From positions 1 through 64,000 of the forward strand of contig DLHF01000002.1 in the NCBI GenBank assembly GCA_002483085.1: DNA of 64,000 nucleotides, in the 5' to 3' direction. This document shows positions 25,510 through 34,460 of this stretch, piece by piece. The DNA comes from Ignavibacteria bacterium UBA7675 (lineage in GTDB: Bacteria > Bacteroidota > Ignavibacteria > Kapaibacteriales > UB7675). Each line of letters starts with the position of its first letter. Position 1 is the first letter of the stretch. The position numbers were made by a program, and so were the translations under genes. Below the pieces are notes generated by a model. It saw nothing but the letters and a program-made list of their open reading frames with translations, did not search any database and was not told the origin of the DNA.

Positions 25510-26361
25510 TTATACAGGTGTGAAGATGGTACCCGCAGACAGTTTGTTCTGTAATATTCGAGATACTTGTTCGAGTTCTACTCTTGCATCAGCCTGTAGA
25601 TCAAGGCATCGGGCAATTCCATCTGAATCTGTACTCCATCGCAACTCCATAAAAAGTCTGTAACTATTGTCTGTCCGAGCCTCCAGCCGATAGGCATGGA
25701 AATGCATCGAATCGCTTCGTAGCCCCGGATGGGCAAGATGTGAGAAGTTAAATTCACGATTCATGTAGGCCAGCAACTTATCCTGGAGAACTAATACGAG
25801 TTTTTTATGTATATGCTCAAATGTTTTCACCTTGTGATGTATTTGAACAAGAATGGTTTTCGCAGTCATCTTCCAGTTAATGCCGTAGGTCTTCGTAAGC
25901 ATCTCATGTTCATCCTCTCTTGGAATCCCAAACTCTCGTAACAACCGCTGGCGTTCCGGCCAGACAGTACCAGTGGTATCCATAGTTTGCAGCTCAATTC
26001 CAACAAAGTCCCTTATTTTCCCATCTCTGGCAGAGACCAAGAAGTAATCAACACTGCCACCCGGAATACTGACTTCGGGAATAAGATGCAACTCATTTCC
26101 CGGCTCATGACTTGTGAGTAGATGAAAACAGTCAACAAAAATCTGGCGCTGGTCGATCAGCCGGCTTGGACAGATAATCACGGGCTCAAGTTCTTTTCCA
26201 TGAAGAACAGTACAAGAACCGATGGCTGTACTGGGATCGCTTTTCCTTACTTTATAGCATTTTTTTCGAAGAAAGGGGCATTGTTGCTCCTGAATGATGA
26301 GCGGCCAATCTATTGCACGCTCTGCCGATGAGCAACCAAATAATTCCACAATTCTACTCAT
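25510..26361 (-). CDS. NotI-family type II restriction endonuclease
   Basis: 283 aa. The N-terminal four cysteines (Cys28 and Cys35 in CPFLRKKC, Cys50, Cys64) match the structural iron site known in NotI. The nuclease core is seen as PEVSIPGGSVDYFLVSARDGKIRDFVGIELQTMDTTGTVW (residues 95-134), a PD-(D/E)xK variant with Asp105 and a Glu123-x-Gln125 pair. The gene overlaps the methyltransferase stop by 4 bases (ATGA), a tight restriction-modification arrangement. NotI cuts an 8-base GC site; whether this enzyme shares the specificity cannot be read from sequence. It looks intact. Confidence 0.85.
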   Translation of the reverse strand: MSRIVELFGCSSAERAIDWPLIIQEQQCPFLRKKCYKVRKSDPSTAIGSCTVLHGKELEPVIICPSRLIDQRQIFVDCFHLLTSHEPGNELHLIPEVSIPGGSVDYFLVSARDGKIRDFVGIELQTMDTTGTVWPERQRLLREFGIPREDEHEMLTKTYGINWKMTAKTILVQIHHKVKTFEHIHKKLVLVLQDKLLAYMNREFNFSHLAHPGLRSDSMHFHAYRLEARTDNSYRLFMELRWSTDSDGIARCLDLQADARVELEQVSRILQNKLSAGTIFTPV

Positions 26362-27476
26362 AAAGGGGCCGCCAACCTCTCCTGAGAAAGCTCAAGGTAT
26401 TGGCGAGAGATATCTATACCAATAGATTTTCGGCCCAAACTGCGAGCAACCGAAAGCGCTGTCCCGGTACCGCAGAACGGATCCAATACAATGCCGTTCT
26501 CCGGACAGGTCGCTACTATGGGAATGCGGCAAATATCCTCTGGAAACGGAGCAAAATGTACATCGCGCTTTTGTGTGTCTTCTGGAATAATATCCCAAAC
26601 ATCTGATGGTTTACTTCCAAGCGGATGATAGCGAAGAAAATAAAACCCCTTATCTCGAAGCTCTCTAGCACGCCCGGATACTTTTTCGCGATCCGAATGT
26701 GTGGCGCGCTGCTGACCGCGTATAACCATGCGAAAATCCGAGATTTGTCCTGTGGCAATGTCCATCAGCATTTTTTCCAGAGCTGTAGTAGCAGCAACCT
26801 TTTCTTCGGCACTGAGCGCTGTAGAGAGCTCAATCTGGCGCTTGTAGCGGACACCCGACACACCCGTGGCCGATACAACAGCGCCGTTTACAATCTTTGC
26901 CTCGCGAGGTTTTGACCTAATTGCATCGACATTATAATAATATTTTGACTGCTTCACGAAGTGGAATATGTTTTCGTGAATATTACCGAGGCGATCATTA
27001 GTGTTGTCCATTCCACTTTTAATCTTATTCCAAATCACACTGTTGCGAAGTATCCATCCTTGGCTATCGGTGAGTTCAAAGGCCACACGCCAAGGAATTC
27101 CAAGTAACCCTTTATGCTGATAAGAATCCCCCAGATTAAGCCAGAGCGATCCCTTATCTTTCATCACACGCTTTATTTCCAATATAACATCGGTCAGATG
27201 AACAATGTAATCGCGAAAGTCAGACTCAAGCCCGATTCCACCGCCTGCATATTCCCGCTTACCCCAGTATGGAGGAGATGTTATCACAACGTCTATGCAA
27301 GAGTCTGGTAGCTGCCGAAGTACTTCTCTGGCATCTCCTAGCATTAAGAGAGGATCACAATGGTCTTCAAGGGAGTAGCGCTCAAAGGCTGTCGCATATG
27401 CACCGGATACTATTATATCCGGACTCACTACATACCCGACCGTGGATGCATGGGTGCTTATGGTTCTGTTGTTCAT
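26358..27476 (-). CDS. Site-specific DNA methyltransferase (beta class, SPPY motif, likely N4-cytosine)
   Basis: 372 aa. The catalytic motif IV TSPPYW (66-71) comes before the AdoMet-binding motif I LDPFCGTGTALS (near 331-342), which is the beta-class order. SPPY is the usual form for N4-methylcytosine enzymes, although N6-adenine enzymes can share it. KRVMKDKGSLWLNLGDSYQ and IPWRVAFEL are typical flanking motifs. It protects host DNA from the NotI-like nuclease encoded immediately downstream with an ATGA overlap. The methylase being first in the operon fits protection before cleavage. Confidence 0.92.
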   Translation of the reverse strand: MNNRTISTHASTVGYVVSPDIIVSGAYATAFERYSLEDHCDPLLMLGDAREVLRQLPDSCIDVVITSPPYWGKREYAGGGIGLESDFRDYIVHLTDVILEIKRVMKDKGSLWLNLGDSYQHKGLLGIPWRVAFELTDSQGWILRNSVIWNKIKSGMDNTNDRLGNIHENIFHFVKQSKYYYNVDAIRSKPREAKIVNGAVVSATGVSGVRYKRQIELSTALSAEEKVAATTALEKMLMDIATGQISDFRMVIRGQQRATHSDREKVSGRARELRDKGFYFLRYHPLGSKPSDVWDIIPEDTQKRDVHFAPFPEDICRIPIVATCPENGIVLDPFCGTGTALSVARSLGRKSIGIDISRQYLELSQERLAAPL

Positions 27477-27723
27477 ATATGATCTATGCAGTGCAGTCTG
27501 AAATAGGCTCGATGCTCACAGTAATTTAATACAGGTTCGTTTCTCAACCATGTAATTACGCTAAATTTACGCTTAAATACCATCCTCAATTCTACAGCTT
27601 AACACTTTTTAACACTTGTACTACCAAGACAACACCGAAAAAAATCCGTCTGGGAACCGGATAGAACGATACACTGTTTCTTCTGCTTATTCATCGGACT
27701 GTTCAATGTACTGGAAATTCAAC

Positions 27724-28461
27724 ATGCGCTTCCTGCTCTTTTCCTGCATTTGCTTGCTCTTTTCTTTGCCATATCGTTCTGTAGCCCAAGTACTGCTCGA
27801 CGGCGAAACAGGCATGGTATTCAGCGGCTACAACGATATTCGCATTCCCGGAGACAAAGGAACACTGTTTTCTTTCAGCGATGATATCAGCCCCGAACCA
27901 GCTCTCTACTACCGGATTCGCGCTGGCTATACATTCGACGGTGGGCATACAGTGTCGCTTCTCGTTGCACCACTCAAGCTCACAGCCAATGGCATCATAC
28001 ATTCGCCTCTGCGCTTCCAGGACGAAGTGTTCGCATCGGGTACAGAGCTCCAAGGTACGTATGTGTTCAACTCTTACCGCCTTTCCTATCGCTACGATGT
28101 CATCGAGTCGGAGGCTATGACTCTCGGTGTGGGCCTTACGGCCAAGATCCGCGACGCATATATACAAGTAGAGGGGGCAGGACGTTCATCCCGCAAGTCG
28201 AATGTCGGTTTTGTACCACTCATTAATTTTTACTTCGACTGGCGACCACTCGAACGCTGGGGAATCATGGTCGAGGGCGATGCACTGGCTGCACCGCAGG
28301 GAAGAGCCGAAGATGTGTTTTTTGGTGTGTACTTCTACGACGATAGGTTCCTTCGCATTAAGGCTGGTTATCGCCTGTTGGAAGGCGGTGCCGACAACGA
28401 TGAAGTGTATAATTTTACATTGCAGCACTATGCCGCATTGGGGGCAGTAGTGCGGTTTTAA
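27724..28461 (+). CDS. Outer-membrane beta-barrel protein of unknown function
   Basis: About 245 aa from ATG 27724; an ATG at 27706 is also possible and no site has a strong ribosome-binding sequence. The signal peptide is MRFLLFSCICLLFSLPYRSVAQ. The mature protein has a run of amphipathic strands (YRIRAGYTFDGGHTVSLLVAP, GTYVFNSYRLSYRYDVI, FVPLINFYFDWRPLERWGIMVEGDAL, RFLRIKAGYRLLEGG) ending AALGAVVRF. This is a small 8- to 10-strand barrel of the type common in Bacteroidota. No enzymatic motif. Transcribed away from the methyltransferase gene. Confidence 0.75.
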   Translation: MRFLLFSCICLLFSLPYRSVAQVLLDGETGMVFSGYNDIRIPGDKGTLFSFSDDISPEPALYYRIRAGYTFDGGHTVSLLVAPLKLTANGIIHSPLRFQDEVFASGTELQGTYVFNSYRLSYRYDVIESEAMTLGVGLTAKIRDAYIQVEGAGRSSRKSNVGFVPLINFYFDWRPLERWGIMVEGDALAAPQGRAEDVFFGVYFYDDRFLRIKAGYRLLEGGADNDEVYNFTLQHYAALGAVVRF

Positions 28462-28705
28462 AATATTTAATACGTAGGGTTTTCCTCATTCATTAGTGAA
28501 CGTTGTGTCTGCTATAAAGTGGTGCTTGGCTCTTACCTTACAACCATTATAAGGTTGAGTCTTGCCTACTACACTTAATAATACGGCTTCTAAACATCCC
28601 CCACAGTAAGAATCCTGTAAATCCCGGGTTTATCGCTCTCTCTCCCTGCTATAGTTTGGCAATGATTGTGCAGTGCACTCATGTCCAACTATTGTCATCG
28701 CTACT

Positions 28706-30835
28706 ATGTGTATCGTACCCAGTATTCGCTTATTTCTTCTCTGTTTCTTTCTTTTTCTGCTCTCTGTTCCCGCTCTCGCCCAAGAACAACGGCGTATTGT
28801 CTTTCGCGACGATTTCAGCAACAACGATCACGCATGGCCAACGCCATCGAACGGAGCCGACAAAGAGGAAGTGCAGGACGGCGTTTATCGCATCAGTAGG
28901 ACGGGTATCAATAGCCGCTTCTATTGGGTGGATAAAGCACCGCTGAACTCTGCGGAAAACTACAGTATTCGCGCTCGGATTCGCCAGATCGGCGGCCCTA
29001 CCGATTGGGGCTATGGGCTGCTTTGGGGTGTAAAAGATGCCCAGAATATCAACGCCACCTATATAACCAGCACAAAGTTCTGCAACCTCTCCCGCTGGTA
29101 CAACGGTGAGTACAAAGCCATTGTCCCTTGGCGAAAAACTGACTCCGTGCACCCTCAAGGCGAGTGGAATCTCATAGAAATTCGCAGGGAAAACAGCGCA
29201 GTGGCGGTGTTTGTCAATGGCGGTTTTGCTGCATATGCCACCGTCTGGCAAACACCTCTCTACGGCTCATACATAGGCTTTGCAATAGACAGCAATTCTA
29301 CAATAGAAGTAGATTCTATTATTGTAGAACAGTGGCCAATCTCGCCGATACGCATAGTGAAAGACGCCGATAAGGTGGGCCAACGCGAGAATCTGGGCAG
29401 CTCGATCAATAGTGAGTATATCGAGCTCATGTCGGTAATATCTGCCGACGGAAAAACGCTGTACATCGACCGGCGGAATTCGCCTGCCAATGTGGGTGGC
29501 ATCAACAATCAAAGTGATATATGGATTGCCACTCGCCGCGACGACGGCACGTGGAATCCCGCTGTCAACGCAGGCTATCCACTCAATAATACAGGGTCGA
29601 ACTCTGTGATTGCAGCGCTGCCCGACAATAATACACTGTTAGTCGCCAACCACTACAATCCCGACGGGTCGTCCTCTGGGGCTGGTGTGTCGCTTACACG
29701 GCGCATCGGCGAACAATGGAGTGTGCCGGAGAACCAAACTATCAGCGGATATATGAACAAGAACCAGTTTGCTACCTATAATCTGGCTCCAGATGGAAAA
29801 ACACTCCTGCTCGGCATCGAAGACGACAACACACTTGGCGATTTGGATATCTATGTGAGCTTTCTCGCACATGATGGCACTTGGACACAGCCGCGCAATA
29901 TCGGCCCCGTTGTTAACTCTATTGGCTCGGATTTTGGCCCGTTCATGGCCGCAGATGGAGCAACGATGTACTACGCCAGCGACGGAAAGCCAGGCTATGG
30001 CAGCCACGATATATATATGACACGGAGGTTAGACTCCACATGGATGAAATGGAGCGAACCGGAAAACCTTGGCCCGAAGCTCAATACATCCGGTTGGGAT
30101 GCATATTTTGTTATAGCTTCTATCGAAGAATACGCCTATATGGTAGCTTCGCAACCAGATGCCGAATCCGATGTGTTCCGCATCAAAGTACCCCCGAGTA
30201 TGAGACCAAATCCCGTTGTGTTTGTATCGGGAAAAGTACTGAATAGCAAAACAAAGCAACCTGTGGCCGCGCACATTGTGTATGAAATACTCGGCACTGG
30301 AAGCGAAGCGGGAAAAGCAAATGCCAATACCACCGACGGCGCTTATTCCATTGCTCTGCCGATGAACGAACGCTTTGGCGTGCGGGCGGAAGCTCCCGGA
30401 TATTATCCCATTAGCGAAGAGCTTTCTACAGCAGCTATGGACAGTACCACGCTGCTACAACGCAATCTTCTGCTCACGCCCATCGAAATAGGTGCCACGG
30501 TACGGCTATCCAACGTGTTTTTTGACTATAATAAGTCGGAGCTGCGCTCTGATTCTTTCTCAGAACTCGACCGCCTTGTGGTATTTCTCCAAAACAATTC
30601 AGCCATGACAATCGAAGTAAGTGGCCACACCGATGCTGTAGGAAACGACGCTTTCAACCAGACTCTGTCGGAAAAACGGGCAACTGCGGTTGCCGATTAC
30701 CTCATGAAAAAAGGTATTTCACCCAAACGCCTGCGTTCAAAGGGATATGGCAAAACCAAGCCTGTGGCATCGAATAGCACAGAGGAAGGGCGGCAGCTCA
30801 ACCGCCGCGTGGAGTTCGTGATTTTGTCGATGTAA
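28706..30835 (+). CDS. OmpA-family envelope protein with PD40 propeller
   Basis: About 709 aa from ATG 28706; a GTG at 28673 would extend it without improving the signal peptide. The signal is RLFLLCFFLFLLSVPALAQ. Order: a concanavalin-like domain (to about residue 210, with GLLWGVKDAQNINATYI), PD40/WD40-like propeller blades (240-500: LSADGKTLYIDRR-type, LAPDGKTLLLGIEDD, MAADGATMYYASDG), a carboxypeptidase-regulatory-like domain, then an OmpA peptidoglycan-binding domain (VFFDYNKSELRSDS, EVSGHTDAVGNDAFNQTLSEKRA, LRSKGYGKTKPVASN, NRRVEF). Proteins of this layout in Bacteroidota tie the outer membrane to peptidoglycan; the T9SS subunit PorE is related in design. Confidence 0.88.
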   Translation: MCIVPSIRLFLLCFFLFLLSVPALAQEQRRIVFRDDFSNNDHAWPTPSNGADKEEVQDGVYRISRTGINSRFYWVDKAPLNSAENYSIRARIRQIGGPTDWGYGLLWGVKDAQNINATYITSTKFCNLSRWYNGEYKAIVPWRKTDSVHPQGEWNLIEIRRENSAVAVFVNGGFAAYATVWQTPLYGSYIGFAIDSNSTIEVDSIIVEQWPISPIRIVKDADKVGQRENLGSSINSEYIELMSVISADGKTLYIDRRNSPANVGGINNQSDIWIATRRDDGTWNPAVNAGYPLNNTGSNSVIAALPDNNTLLVANHYNPDGSSSGAGVSLTRRIGEQWSVPENQTISGYMNKNQFATYNLAPDGKTLLLGIEDDNTLGDLDIYVSFLAHDGTWTQPRNIGPVVNSIGSDFGPFMAADGATMYYASDGKPGYGSHDIYMTRRLDSTWMKWSEPENLGPKLNTSGWDAYFVIASIEEYAYMVASQPDAESDVFRIKVPPSMRPNPVVFVSGKVLNSKTKQPVAAHIVYEILGTGSEAGKANANTTDGAYSIALPMNERFGVRAEAPGYYPISEELSTAAMDSTTLLQRNLLLTPIEIGATVRLSNVFFDYNKSELRSDSFSELDRLVVFLQNNSAMTIEVSGHTDAVGNDAFNQTLSEKRATAVADYLMKKGISPKRLRSKGYGKTKPVASNSTEEGRQLNRRVEFVILSM

Positions 30836-30850
30836 TCAAGACAATTCTGT

Positions 30851-30934
30851 AGCACGGGCGTCTTCGGGCGCCCGCTGCATCGCTGTCACCGGTCGCATCA
30901 ACCGCTTTTCGTCTTTTCCTACGTCCTCCGCTGG
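30851..30934 (-). repeat. Dispersed intergenic repeat, copy B
   Basis: Core CGCTGTCACCGGTCGCA at 30881-30897, identical to copy A. The left end holds a hairpin with TTCG loop (CGGGCGTC / GGCGCCCG, 30855-30874) that can end the OmpA-family transcript. The right end has CCGCTTTTCGTCTTTTCCTACG, shared with the copy at 59109-59186. Confidence 0.78.
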
Positions 30935-30968
30935 TGTGTAACTACTCCACCGACAATCCCCAAACGAA

Positions 30969-32297
30969 CTACAGGGACTGTATATATTTGGATATATTTG
31001 GTTTAGGCCAGAACACCATAGCTTTACCTTGTTTTGTTACAGACAGCAGTTCTAGTCTTTCCATCTCCAAGAGGTCTGTGCGGGCAGTCTGATAACTTAT
31101 ATGATGTGCTCTTTTGTGGCTTTCCACAGTGTAGAAGGCATCCGGATTCTTTAATAAATTATTAAGCAAAGCAATTTGACGGTGGTTTAACATACCGCGC
31201 AAGCTGTCTGATTGCTGCACCACACTTTGTAGTTTCTGCCACTCCTGTACTTTTTTAGACAAATACTCGTGGAGACTTTCTATTGCTCGAACTATAAGCC
31301 CCAATTGATTAAGCATAAAATAAGTTGCGTCATTACCATCGGTTTCCGTGTACAAAAAAGCCCGTCCATACTTAACCGGAGCCTTCTTGATAAAGTGTGA
31401 AATCGGAATATATTCCGCCAGCCAGTATCCCTGGGAGATCATGGACCAATAAAACAAAGCTCTCGCAGTCCGACCATTTCCATCCACGAATGGATGATCA
31501 TAAGCGAGCCAGAAATGTGCAAAAATCGCTCTGATCACAGGGTGGATGAAACCTTGTGTACCTACACCGTTGGCAAAATCACATAATTTCTGCACTCTAT
31601 CCGCTATTTCCGCAGATGATGGTGGAGTGTGTAGAATAGTACCAAAGTGATCCACGACATGGATGTCATCCGTCTCCACCCTAAATCGGCCAGAAGCCTC
31701 CGGATCATCTAATGTAGTGTATGTTACTATTTGCTGTAGCTCCAGAAGCAAAGCTGGAGTAAGTGGTTTTCCCTTTTTAGTTTTTACATACTGCATGGCA
31801 AGGTAATTATTATAAATCATTTGCTCGCTGCGGTCACGAGGCTTTCTGTCATTATACAACATTTCCTGTGCGACCTTGCGTGTAGTAACAGCTCCTTCAA
31901 GCTGACTCGAAGTAATAGACTCCTCAACTAATGATTTAAAAATAAACCTATCTTGTGTTTGAGGAGTAATTATATTCTCAAACGATTTTCCCTGGAGGGT
32001 TCCCGCTGCTTGCATATCTATAAAATGCAGCATCTCTGCCATAGCATCCACATAAGCATATACAAACGGCTCTCCTTCTTTAGACAGAAGGGAAAGCTGT
32101 TTATACTGGGAAACCCGTGATAATTTGATCGCAAACCACCATTCTTCCACAGAAAATCCATCTGGCGGTGTACGATGCCTTAACGTATCCCAATGCTGGT
32201 ATTTTCGATCTGACAAATTGACACGATCCTTTTGAAATATTTTAGTGAGAATATCGGGTGTCAATCGCAATTCCGGCGGTGTTACAGGAATCTTCAT
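30969..32297 (-). CDS. Fic domain protein (putative AMPylase) with C-terminal winged helix
   Basis: About 442 aa from ATG 32297; the frame extends to 32345. The Fic core motif is intact, HPFVDGNGRTAR (268-279), so AMP transfer to a protein hydroxyl is possible. The N-terminal inhibitory helix motif SSQLEG (130-135), of the S/TxxxEG type, places it with class II Fic proteins that are held inactive in cis. A C-terminal winged-helix-like segment (SYQTARTDLLEMERLELLSVTKQGKAMVFW) suggests DNA binding. An iterated 10-bp repeat lies just upstream (32383-32420), so autoregulation is plausible. The target is unknown. Confidence 0.92.
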   Translation of the reverse strand: MKIPVTPPELRLTPDILTKIFQKDRVNLSDRKYQHWDTLRHRTPPDGFSVEEWWFAIKLSRVSQYKQLSLLSKEGEPFVYAYVDAMAEMLHFIDMQAAGTLQGKSFENIITPQTQDRFIFKSLVEESITSSQLEGAVTTRKVAQEMLYNDRKPRDRSEQMIYNNYLAMQYVKTKKGKPLTPALLLELQQIVTYTTLDDPEASGRFRVETDDIHVVDHFGTILHTPPSSAEIADRVQKLCDFANGVGTQGFIHPVIRAIFAHFWLAYDHPFVDGNGRTARALFYWSMISQGYWLAEYIPISHFIKKAPVKYGRAFLYTETDGNDATYFMLNQLGLIVRAIESLHEYLSKKVQEWQKLQSVVQQSDSLRGMLNHRQIALLNNLLKNPDAFYTVESHKRAHHISYQTARTDLLEMERLELLSVTKQGKAMVFWPKPNISKYIQSL

Positions 32298-32343
32298 ATC
32301 GCTTAACAGATAGTGGTTATAGCCACAACTAATAGTTAGTACC

Positions 32344-32434
32344 AATTTATTGACAAATTAGCAATTACAATTACAACCACAACTACTAATTACTACTAAT
32401 TACTACTAATTACTACTAATTTATGACAAATTAG
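32344..32434. repeat. Paired direct repeat flanking the 10-bp iterons upstream of fic
   Basis: AATTTATTGACAAATTAG (32344-32361) recurs as AATTTATGACAAATTAG (32418-32434), one base shorter. The two copies bracket the TACTACTAAT iterons, giving a symmetrical, very AT-rich block 47-137 bases upstream of the fic start. Confidence 0.6.
32383..32420. repeat. TACTACTAAT tandem repeat, 3.7 copies
   Basis: Three complete 10-bp units at 32391-32420 plus a partial unit at 32383-32390. A 10-bp period places each unit on the same face of the helix, as expected of a cooperative operator. It lies in the promoter region of the Fic gene. Confidence 0.8.
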
Positions 32435-32541
32435 TAGTTACAGATAACAACACATCCAGGCCTCTGCCAAAAAAGAACAGAGTTAGCACTTCGCAGGAGC
32501 TGTATGCTCGCACGGCCCCACCCGTTCCACCTTTAAAACAC

Positions 32542-32569
32542 CACGGGCGAACATCGCTGCTCGCCCGTG
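32542..32569 (-). terminator. Terminator of pckA
   Basis: Arms CACGGGCGA / TCGCCCGTG with a 10-base loop. On the minus strand it is followed by GTGTTTTAAA. It begins 30 bases after the pckA stop codon. Confidence 0.7.
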
Positions 32570-32598
32570 TGCCATTGTTACTACAGTACGGGAATCTA

Positions 32599-34170
32599 TC
32601 AGGAAGCTTTCATCGAGTTAGTCACCGAGTCATCGACAGTCGAAGCAAATTCCTGGAAGTTGTTTGCAAACAGATCAGCCAGGTGTTTTGCCTTGGCGTC
32701 GTAAGCATCTTTATCTGTCCACGTATTGCGCGGGTTTAGAATTTCCGAAGGAACACCTTCGCAGCTTTTCGGAATAAGCAGGTTGAAGAACGGTTCGAGC
32801 TCAAATTCCACATTGTTCAGAGCACCCGTAAGAGCAGCGCGCAGCAGTGCGCGTGTGTATTCGATCTTCATGCGTTTGCCCACGCCGTACTCGCCGCCGC
32901 TCCAGCCGGTATTGACCAACCACACATGAGCGCCGTGTGTATTCACTTTTTCTTTCAGCAGATTGGCATACACAGCAGGTTGGTGCACCATAAACGCAGC
33001 GCCATAGCATGTAGAGAACGTCGCTTGCGGTTCTTTTACGCCTGCTTCGGTACCAGCTACTTTTGCTGTATAGCCAGAGAGGAAGTGGTACATCGCTTGT
33101 TCTGGTGTGAGCTTTGCAATCGGAGGCATCACGCCAAACGCATCTGCCGTAAGGAAGAACACATTTTTAGGATGGCCACCAGCATTGCTGGGTACGATAT
33201 TGTCCATATTCTCACGCGGATACGAAGCGCGTGTGTTCTCTGTAAGGCTGCGGTCGGCAAGGTCCACGCTGCGGGTATCGGGATTGAAGCCCACATTCTC
33301 CAGAATCGTACCGAAGGTTTGGGTCATTTCAAAAATGATCGGTTCGGATTCTGCCGAGAGGTCGACGACCTTCGCATAGCAGCCGCCTTCAAAGTTGAAA
33401 ACACCATCATCGCTCCAGCCGTGCTCGTCGTCGCCGATAAGCTGGCGCTCCGGATCGGCAGAAAGCGTGGTTTTACCAGTACCCGACAAGCCAAAGAACA
33501 GAGCGACATCGCCATTGCTGCCGGTGTTGGCCGAGCAGTGCATGGGGAACACATTGCGGAGCGGCAGCAGGTAGTTCATTACTGTAAAGATCGACTTTTT
33601 GATCTCGCCAGCGTATTCGGTGCCACCAACCAGCACAAGGCGCTGCGAAAAGTCCAGCACGATGAATGTACCGCTACGCGTGCCGTCAATCGCCGGATCG
33701 GCTTTAAAATCGGGAACGGATACTACCGTAAAGCCCGGTGCAAAATTTTCGAGTTCTTCAGGGGTTGCGTCGATGAACATATTGCGGGCAAACAGGCTGT
33801 GCCAACCGTATTCGGTAATAATACGCACCGGCAGGCGATACTGCTCGTCGGCACCGGCAAAACAGTCCTGAATGTACACATTGCGATTCTGAAGATAGGC
33901 GAATACACGCGCTTTCAAGGCATTGAACTTTTCCGGGCTGAACGGCTTGTTAACCTTGCCCCACCATACATGGTCTTTGCTGTCGGGCTCTTCTACAAGA
34001 AACTTGTCCTGTGCCGACCGCCCGGTGAGAGCGCCGGTATCAACAATCAGAGCACCGTGCTCAGAAATTACGCCTTCTTCCAGATAGACAGCGTGTTCGT
34101 AAAGTTGAGCGGCGTTGAGATTGACGAATACTTCCCCACAGCTTTTTAAAAGTTCATCGTGCGACTGCAT
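32599..34170 (-). CDS. pckA: Phosphoenolpyruvate carboxykinase (ATP)
   Basis: 523 aa from ATG 34170, the usual family length; the frame is open to 34224 but that part is not conserved in character. It converts oxaloacetate and ATP to phosphoenolpyruvate, the entry step of gluconeogenesis. Visible motifs are the oxaloacetate/metal region GGTEYAGEIKKS, the kinase-1a P-loop GLSGTGKTTLS, the kinase-2 motif LIGDDEHGWSDDGVFNFEGGCYAK, and FLSGYTAKVAGTE. It stands alone with its own terminator. A 407-codon open frame on the opposite strand is a shadow of its codon use. Confidence 0.97.
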   Translation of the reverse strand: MQSHDELLKSCGEVFVNLNAAQLYEHAVYLEEGVISEHGALIVDTGALTGRSAQDKFLVEEPDSKDHVWWGKVNKPFSPEKFNALKARVFAYLQNRNVYIQDCFAGADEQYRLPVRIITEYGWHSLFARNMFIDATPEELENFAPGFTVVSVPDFKADPAIDGTRSGTFIVLDFSQRLVLVGGTEYAGEIKKSIFTVMNYLLPLRNVFPMHCSANTGSNGDVALFFGLSGTGKTTLSADPERQLIGDDEHGWSDDGVFNFEGGCYAKVVDLSAESEPIIFEMTQTFGTILENVGFNPDTRSVDLADRSLTENTRASYPRENMDNIVPSNAGGHPKNVFFLTADAFGVMPPIAKLTPEQAMYHFLSGYTAKVAGTEAGVKEPQATFSTCYGAAFMVHQPAVYANLLKEKVNTHGAHVWLVNTGWSGGEYGVGKRMKIEYTRALLRAALTGALNNVEFELEPFFNLLIPKSCEGVPSEILNPRNTWTDKDAYDAKAKHLADLFANNFQEFASTVDDSVTNSMKAS

Positions 34171-34460
34171 ACACGTACCTGTGAATAGATGAGATAAATC
34201 GTTGCGAAAAAGGAGAAAGTACAAATATCGTACTTTTCGCTGGAATAATCGTTAGGAAACTTCTGGAAAATTTGTCACCTCGTTACCCCAAACGGCTGTA
34301 GCAGCAGGGTAGCCCGAGCCCTTTCCCAGCCCCTCGAAAGGCTACATTACACATATTTTCCAGATTTCGCCTGCCAGTGTATTACTGCCACTTTGCCGGG
34401 TGTGGGATTACAGGTAAGTTGCGGCTTCTACTTTTTTTCGATGTTATAGCTCAAACTCTT

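Noticed and set aside
32383..32420. CRISPR-like array
   Set aside because: Units are 10 bp, directly adjacent without spacers, and no cas gene is present.
32926..34149. 407-codon open frame on the plus strand opposite pckA
   Set aside because: pckA on the minus strand has all catalytic motifs; the opposite frame has no signal, motif or ribosome-binding site and is a codon-bias shadow.
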